This document shows positions 58,556 through 64,000 of a stretch of DNA of 64,000 bases, one piece after another. The position numbers and the translations under genes were made by a program. The notes beneath the pieces are model-generated. The model worked only from the letters and a program-made list of their open reading frames with translations, was not told the origin of the DNA and did not search any database. The stretch is taken from positions 60,032,638 through 60,096,637 of the forward strand of contig CM043699.1 of the NCBI GenBank assembly GCA_023935145.1, written 5' to 3'. Origin of the DNA: Bretschneidera sinensis (Eukaryota > Streptophyta > Magnoliopsida > Brassicales > Akaniaceae). Position 1 is the first letter of the stretch; each line of letters starts with the position of its first letter.

Positions 58556-58814
58556 TTTCAAGTCGTAGATAAGTCCAAATATCAAATCCCAAGTGGAGTT
58601 TGGATTGAGAGACAAAATAACATTTTTCCTCAATGGAGTCAATCTCAATTCAAGATGACACAAGTCAATATTTTCCCCGGTCAATTCTAAGAATCTTAAG
58701 TAGAGGAAAGGTTGTTAAGATCATCAGTAGAATTCAAAAGTCACATTCCAAAATAAGTTAAGTTCCCCATTAGAGCCAAGAACCACATCTTTACATCTCT
58801 ACATCACAAAAGAT

Positions 58815-59482
58815 ATTATTGAGGCATGATGGTAAGCCCTCGTTTTCTCTTGAGGCATTTTAGTAAGCCCTTGTTTTCTTATAAGGCATCATGGTAAACC
58901 TTCATTTTATTTTTAAGCAGTATGGTAAACCTTCATTTTCTCAAGGCATCATCGTAAACCCTTGTTCATTTAAGACATCATTGTAAGTCCTCGTTCCTTT
59001 GAGGTATCAATGTAAGCCCTTATTCATATGAGACATCATTGTAAGCCCTTGTTTTCCTAAGGCATCATTGTAAGTCCTTGTTCCTTTGAGGCATCATTGT
59101 AAGCCCTCGTTTCCCAAGGAATCATTTTATGCCCTTGTTCTCTTGAGCCATCATTGTAAACCATTGTTTCCTAAGGTATTTTTGTAAGCCATTTTATTTC
59201 CTTTAAGGCATCATTATAAGACCTCGTTTCATAATCGACCATTGCAAGCTCTTGTTCCCATGAGGTATAATTGTAAGCCCTCGTTTTCCAAGTCATCGTT
59301 ATAAGCCGTTTTCTTTCCTTTGAGGCATCATTGTAAGCCCTAGTTTCCCAAGGCATCATTATAAGCCTTGTTCCATTGAGGCATCATTTTAAGCCCTTTT
59401 TCTCACAATGCATCATTTTAAGACCTTTTCTTTCCTTTGAGGCATCATTGTAAGCCCTTGTTTCTTAAGTATCATTCTAAGC
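58815..59482. repeat. 29-bp minisatellite, left part
   Basis: Unit pattern GAGGCATCATTGTAAGCCC followed by TTGTTTCCTT-like filler; the GTAAG box recurs at 59041, 59070 and 59099. About 22 units. The array is interrupted by H and continues at 61201. Confidence 0.92.
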
Positions 59483-59761
59483 TGATGCGTTTTATAGCTC
59501 AAGGAATGCATAATCCGAGTTCAAGACTAGACTCCTAAGAATATTGCAAGAATTGGAATAAAGAGGGAGAAGGAAATTTTCGAAAATACTCTTGATTACT
59601 GATTGATTGATTTACAAATGGTTACACAGTTACCTTATATAGGCTACAAGAGAAGAATACAAGAGTAACTAACTAGTTAACAAACTATTAACCAACTACT
59701 AACAAATAACTATTGCTTTATTCAATTAACTAGTTCTGTAATATTAATTATATTCGTAACA
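59483..59761 (-). mobile_element. Element H 3' LTR
   Basis: TGATGCGTTTTATAGC to ATTCGTAACA on the plus strand. The minus strand has CTATATAAGG, a likely TATA box, near 59640-59631. Confidence 0.92.
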
Positions 59762-59989
59762 TTATCCAACCCATCAAACGAACATTATCCTCAAGGTTTA
59801 AGTACTGTCCTCCATCCCATAATCAATTTCATTGTGAACCCAAAAGGAAGCCAAATATCCAAAGGTACCATTAACAAAGTACATGTGTTCCATCGCATTT
59901 TTGACATATCCAAGATTTCTTGACAATGCCATCCTTTGCCAAGCATTTGTGCCACCATCGTCATGGTTAGTAATTTGGGCTAGTAACTC

Positions 59990-60525
59990 CTAAGAATATG
60001 TGTCACCATACTATGCTTTAGGTTTGTCTTTTTCCCTCGCAAGATCAGTTTCACCTAGAAACTGAGCTACCAGCTGACCATTTTCTTACACTTCGTGTTC
60101 TCCTTCCAACTTGTGAAAATGTGTGAGTTGCTGGATATTATACATTACTTTTGCTTTCATTTCCTTCACCCAAACAACATTCTTAAGATTATATGCCTCT
60201 TCTTTGTTGTAATTTTTTATTGATGCCTTCTTTTCAAGCTCATTTGCATTAGGAATAGATTGTTGTTCAATTGTTGTGATACTTGTAATGGCTTCTCTTA
60301 AGTTGCTGCCTTTTGTGCCAACATTTGATCTTGGATTTCTAGCTGAACTTACGACTTCTCTTGAGTCATCTTGTTGGCATAGGTAGATTTGATCTCAACT
60401 AATTATTGTCTCATTTTATGAAATTCTTGGCGTAAAGAAAGTCGAATCTCATCTGTTATTTGTTTGTACATTTGAGAAACTTAGTCCTATGGAAATTCAA
60501 TGCTCAATGATTTTTTTTCAGCCAT
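59990..60525 (-). pseudogene. Element H gag-like N-terminal remnant
   Basis: Starts MAEKKSLSIEF at 60525, then stops and readable pieces VSQMYKQITDEIRLSLRQEF, HKMRQ, EIKSTYANKMTQEKS and QLEIQDQMLAQKAA. It is polar with a coiled-coil character like the start of chromovirus gag. No zinc knuckle or pol motif seen. Confidence 0.4.
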
Positions 60526-60895
60526 GACAAGTGATATGAAAAGAGAAATGGGGGAAGATGGTATATTCAAATGAAAGGTGGAATTGATTCAAGAATGGAA
60601 ATTGTTTAAGAATCAAAGATCAATGAAATTGATGACCGGATAAGATAAAATTGAGGTTGGTGATTTAAGACAAAATTTACTGGAATTTTTCTGCCCTATT
60701 TGGATTTCAGACACGATGAAGATGAAGGAATGTTGATTCAAGAAAGGTAAAAGTTGATGAATTGGTAGAATGAAGGAAGATGAATTGCTGGAAAATTGGG
60801 TGAACCGAAAGCTTAATGAGAACTCAATGAATTCTCAATGAAAATTTGAATTATGGAGTTGATTCAAGAACAAAAGATGTTTGAGAATCAAAGAA

Positions 60896-60909
60896 CAATG
60901 AAAGCACCA
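60896..60909 (-). other. Element H putative primer binding site
   Basis: The minus strand reads TGGTGCTTTCATTG one base from the LTR. It starts with TGG as primer sites do but is not the iMet or Asp complement. I cannot assign the tRNA. Confidence 0.5.
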
Positions 60910-60910
60910 T

Positions 60911-61200
60911 TGATGCATTTCATATCTCAAGGAATGATTGATACGAGTTTAAGACTAGACTCCTAAGAATATTGCAAAAAATAAAATAGAGATGGAGAAG
61001 GAAATTTATGAAAATTCTCTTGATTATTGATTTACAAATGGTTAAACAATAGCCTTATATAGGTTATAAGAGTGAATACAAAAGTAACTAACATTCTAAC
61101 GAACTAACTAACTAGTTAACAAACTATTAACCAACTATTAACAATTAACTAATGCTTTATTCAATTAACTAGTTCTCTAAGATTAATTCTATTCATAACA
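60911..61200 (-). mobile_element. Element H 5' LTR
   Basis: TGATGCATTTCATATC to ATTCATAACA on the plus strand. It has a short extra AACTAACTAACTAGTT run compared with the other LTR. Confidence 0.92.
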
Positions 61201-61690
61201 TAAGCCCTTGTTCCCTTGAGGTATCATTGTAATCCCTCATTTTCCCAATGCATTATTATAAGCTTTTTTTTTTCCTTTGAAGCATAATTGTAAGCCCTCG
61301 TTTTCTAAGACATCATTATAAGTCCTTGTTCCCTTGAGGTTTCATTGTAAACCCTTGTTTTTCTAAGGCATTATTATAAGCCTTTTTCATTCCTTTGAGG
61401 CATTATTGTAAGCCCTTGTTCTTTTGAGGAATCGTTGTAAGCTCTTGATTTCCCAAGGAATCATTGTAAGTACTTATTCTTTTGAGGCGTCATTGTCAGC
61501 CTTTGTTCCTTTGAGGCATCATTGTAAGCCCTTGTTTTCTTGAGGTATCATTGTAAACCCTTGTTTCTTTGAGGTATCATTATAAGCCCTTGTTTCCTAC
61601 GGCATTATTGTAAAACTTTTTCTTTCCTTTGAGGCGTCATTATAAGCTCTCGTTACTCAAGGCATCATTGTAAGCCATTGTTTCCAAACA
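61201..61690. repeat. 29-bp minisatellite, right part
   Basis: About 17 more units of the array at 58815-59482, same orientation. A short decaying repeat with CCATCAAAAGTCCTTTAAAC follows to about 61815. Confidence 0.9.
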
Positions 61691-61815
61691 AAAGTCCTTT
61701 AAACATGTGTTTTCCATTAAAAAAATTCTTTAAATAAGCATCAACCATAAAGCCTTTTTAAATAGATGATTTCCATCAAAAGTCCTTTAAACAAGCGTCC
61801 GTCTTAAAGTCCTTA

Positions 61816-64000
61816 GAATCTCTAGTTTTTGATACTGCAGATCGCTCCAGTCTCATATCCATTTGGAGGTTTTATCTTTCTATTTTTTTCGACGGTCAAT
61901 ACTGAAAAGGATAATCTGAAGGGACATAGAGTCTCGTCAAAGGATTATCCAAAAGGTAACATTCTGAGGGACATAGCAATGATATGAAGTCATTAGCGAA
62001 TAATCTTTGAGGAGTCACCACTTTGTTTTAGGGAGTAAGAAACCACATGGCTACTAGTCATTTTCCAGATAGAAAATGAAGTCATAGATTGGGTATGTAA
62101 TGGGAAGGTCATGGATGAGCGCCAAGACTTCGATGGATCTAGCCCATACTCTTGTAAGTTAATGGATTTTTTAATTAAATTAATTTATTAACTTATTCTT
62201 ATTTTTCAATGATCATACATGCACATAATAGAACGAATAATTTGGGTCACACAAAATATCATGAGCATGCAACAAGTTATATCAAGCAACAATCCAAAAT
62301 ATCATCCATCTATAGCAATATAAAAGCAGAAAAAAGTGCATAAAGTAAAGAATGATTACAGGAAAATAGCTAAAACTAAAAATTCCTAAATGCAACTTAC
62401 AAACCCAAAAGAATCTAAAATTATAGAGAAATAGCGATAAAATAAAAAGTGCCTAAAGATGGATTACATTCTCAAAATTGCATAGAATTAAGTAAGAGTG
62501 AAAAACATAAATGATCTGCGAGTGCATAAAATAAACCATTCATCCATGACAAGTATAAGCATGTTATAAATCAAGAAACAAGCATACGTGGGGTAAATAT
62601 ATGAACATCACAATTGGACAACAACTTTATCACACATTATCGATGAAAAAAAAACTATTTCATGGAAAATTGAGCATGTGACCAAGGATAAACATATGGC
62701 GATCATGTAAAGTAAAGAAAACATCATACAAGCCATGAAAATTAGGGTTTAGCATACAAATCCTAAACTACCAACCAAACATATGATCATACAATAAAAC
62801 ATAAACTAAACTAAACTAAATCATCACCTATAACCTACAAACATTCAAGATCAAACAATTATGCAACAAATCAGTTCAATCTCACCTAAGCATGTTATTT
62901 TAAGCTTCAATTCAATTAAATTTCATTGCTTTGATTTAATGTTAAAGATCTTGATTCATGTTAATCTAGGGTTTCTAAATGTTATAGGAATGATTTAAAC
63001 TAACTAAAATCAAGCAAACGTGCAAATAAATGTAACCAAAGAAAAAACGAATGAAATAAATAGATATGGAGAAGTGTTAGGTGGGAACACCATTCTAGAC
63101 TAGCACTACCCTATTCGGGCGTAGGTCTAGAGTGGCACCAAGGACAAATCTGGACCTAAAGTGGCTCCTCAATAAACAAATATGAGAATTTTTGAGTTTT
63201 TTGGTTTCTTTGATCAAAATTCAATTTTTATGAGTTTAAAATTATTCTAACATGCAAGAAAACCTAATCAATCACATGGAAACAACATTTTAACTTATAA
63301 ACATGCAAATGTGATGAATCAAACACAAAATAAAACCCAACATTCAAGATAAAACCTAGATAGAGAGAAAAAAAAAAGTTTCGAACTTTGAAATGTGTTA
63401 ATCCCTTGCGAAGAATAAAGTAAACATCTAAGATCCTACTTAATCGATCAAACACAGACAATTTAGGTCCTGAAAGCCTCTTTCTTCTCTGAAAAGTATC
63501 TGGGGGTGGCCTTCTTGTTCCTCTCAATAAAATGACAATCCAAGTACTAATGATCTTCAATTTGATTTTAAGTTTCGTCTTTTATTTGCTATGATCTGAA
63601 AATATCAAATTTTATGGAGGGTTATTACTGTATTTTGAGTAAAAGATCAAGTCTTAGGGTTATAGTGAAGGTTAGTCCTCAAGAAAAAATATTTTTCATA
63701 CAATTCTCACTCTTTTGTACTATTTTTCTCACTTTAATCTCAAAACGGGATTGCACTTTGTAGCAACCTAAGGTCCCAAAAAAGGTCTTAAGAAATCCCT
63801 AAAAATATCTTAAAAGGTGCACACACTACATAAACCGAGGGTTTTTAACGAGCACATACTATGCAAACTTAAGGAGAAGAATTCTATCTTTTTGGGTAAC
63901 TTCCAAATCCTAAACTCGTAAGAATTAGGAATTCTAATAGATTTTGGACCTCAAATTTAAATGGGCCATTCCTGTTGTTTTGGATTTCAATAAAAAAAAA
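61816..64000 (+). other. Tat/Ogre-like LTR-region sequence, probable
   Basis: No gene seen. 61990-62180 contains TTTGAGGAGTCACCACTTTG, GGGAGTAAGAAACCACATGG, and GATGAGCGCCAAGACTTCGA, resembling the GGAGTCGCCACT...GGTCATGG...GCGCCC block common in Tat-type LTRs. 63060-63180 has GTGTTAGGTGGGAACACC. Edges and partner LTR were not found. The minus-strand frame at 63264-63560 shows no family features. Confidence 0.35.

Larger units (their letters stand above)
59483..61200 (-). mobile_element. Element H: 1.7-kb non-autonomous LTR element
   Basis: LTRs 59483-59761 (279 bp) and 60911-61200 (290 bp), TG...CA ends, flanked by a perfect duplication TAAGC (59478-59482 and 61201-61205). The interior is only 1.15 kb. 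Minus orientation follows from the primer-site-like sequence at the right LTR. Confidence 0.92.

Noticed and set aside
57905..61690. CRISPR-like repeat array
   Set aside because: Units are contiguous without unique spacers and copies diverge steadily; this is a plant minisatellite.
63264..63560. 98-codon minus-strand frame near the right end
   Set aside because: No recognisable motif, in probable LTR sequence; not strong enough to call a gene.

Overview
This window looks like repeat-rich intergenic DNA from a eudicot nuclear genome, with no bacterial-style genes. It is AT-rich and built almost entirely of nested, decayed LTR retrotransposons. Priming sites match plant tRNA-iMet and tRNA-Asp, and the Athila, Tat/Ogre-like, chromovirus and Copia lineages present are plant ones. 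I cannot name the species. The only recognisable host gene is the first exon of a plant reversibly glycosylated polypeptide / UDP-arabinopyranose mutase (RGP/UAM), now a pseudogene cut in two by a Copia element. I saw no rRNA, tRNA or CRISPR array.

Left block (1-12371), innermost to outermost: minus-strand Copia-1 (open gag-protease frame running off the left edge, LTR 1398-2168) lies in the gag of minus-strand gypsy element D (LTR 3638-6284). D interrupts a plus-strand Copia element E1 (pol wreck, 3' LTR 8920-9448). E1 lies in the integrase tail of a plus-strand Del/Tekay-like chromovirus G (3' LTR 9836-12371).

Middle block (12697-38109): minus-strand Athila-type element A lies in chromovirus F. 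A carries two insertions. Copia-2 sits in its 3' LTR, and Copia-2 was itself hit by the Athila-like element C. Element B, a plus-strand Athila element with both LTRs, sits in A's gag with a perfect 5-bp target duplication (GAGGT). B has gag, protease, RT, RNase H and integrase, all broken by point changes. A and C have lost the whole RT-RNase H-integrase part, both starting at the same landmark. C still has an intact gag frame. A keeps an extra open-frame remnant downstream of pol that B lacks. A and B carry about 20 copies of a CG-rich near-palindrome (consensus TGCGCTCGAGCGCA).

Right block: F (38110-41290) is a chromovirus pol remnant with a chromodomain. The RGP/UAM exon (42619-42715 and 50867-51098) is split by minus-strand Copia E2 (42716-50866, imperfect 5-bp TSD), which contains a small TRIM-like element J. 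From about 54 kb to the right end are remnants of a Tat/Ogre-like element: a gag scrap, a long non-coding part, a 57-bp minisatellite, then a 29-bp minisatellite. The second array is split by a 1.7-kb non-autonomous LTR element H (perfect TSD TAAGC, inside the repeat unit).

These genes no longer work together as a pathway. The frames that are still open are C gag and, as far as it is visible, Copia-1 gag-protease. All alignments and domain calls were made by eye from the sequence.
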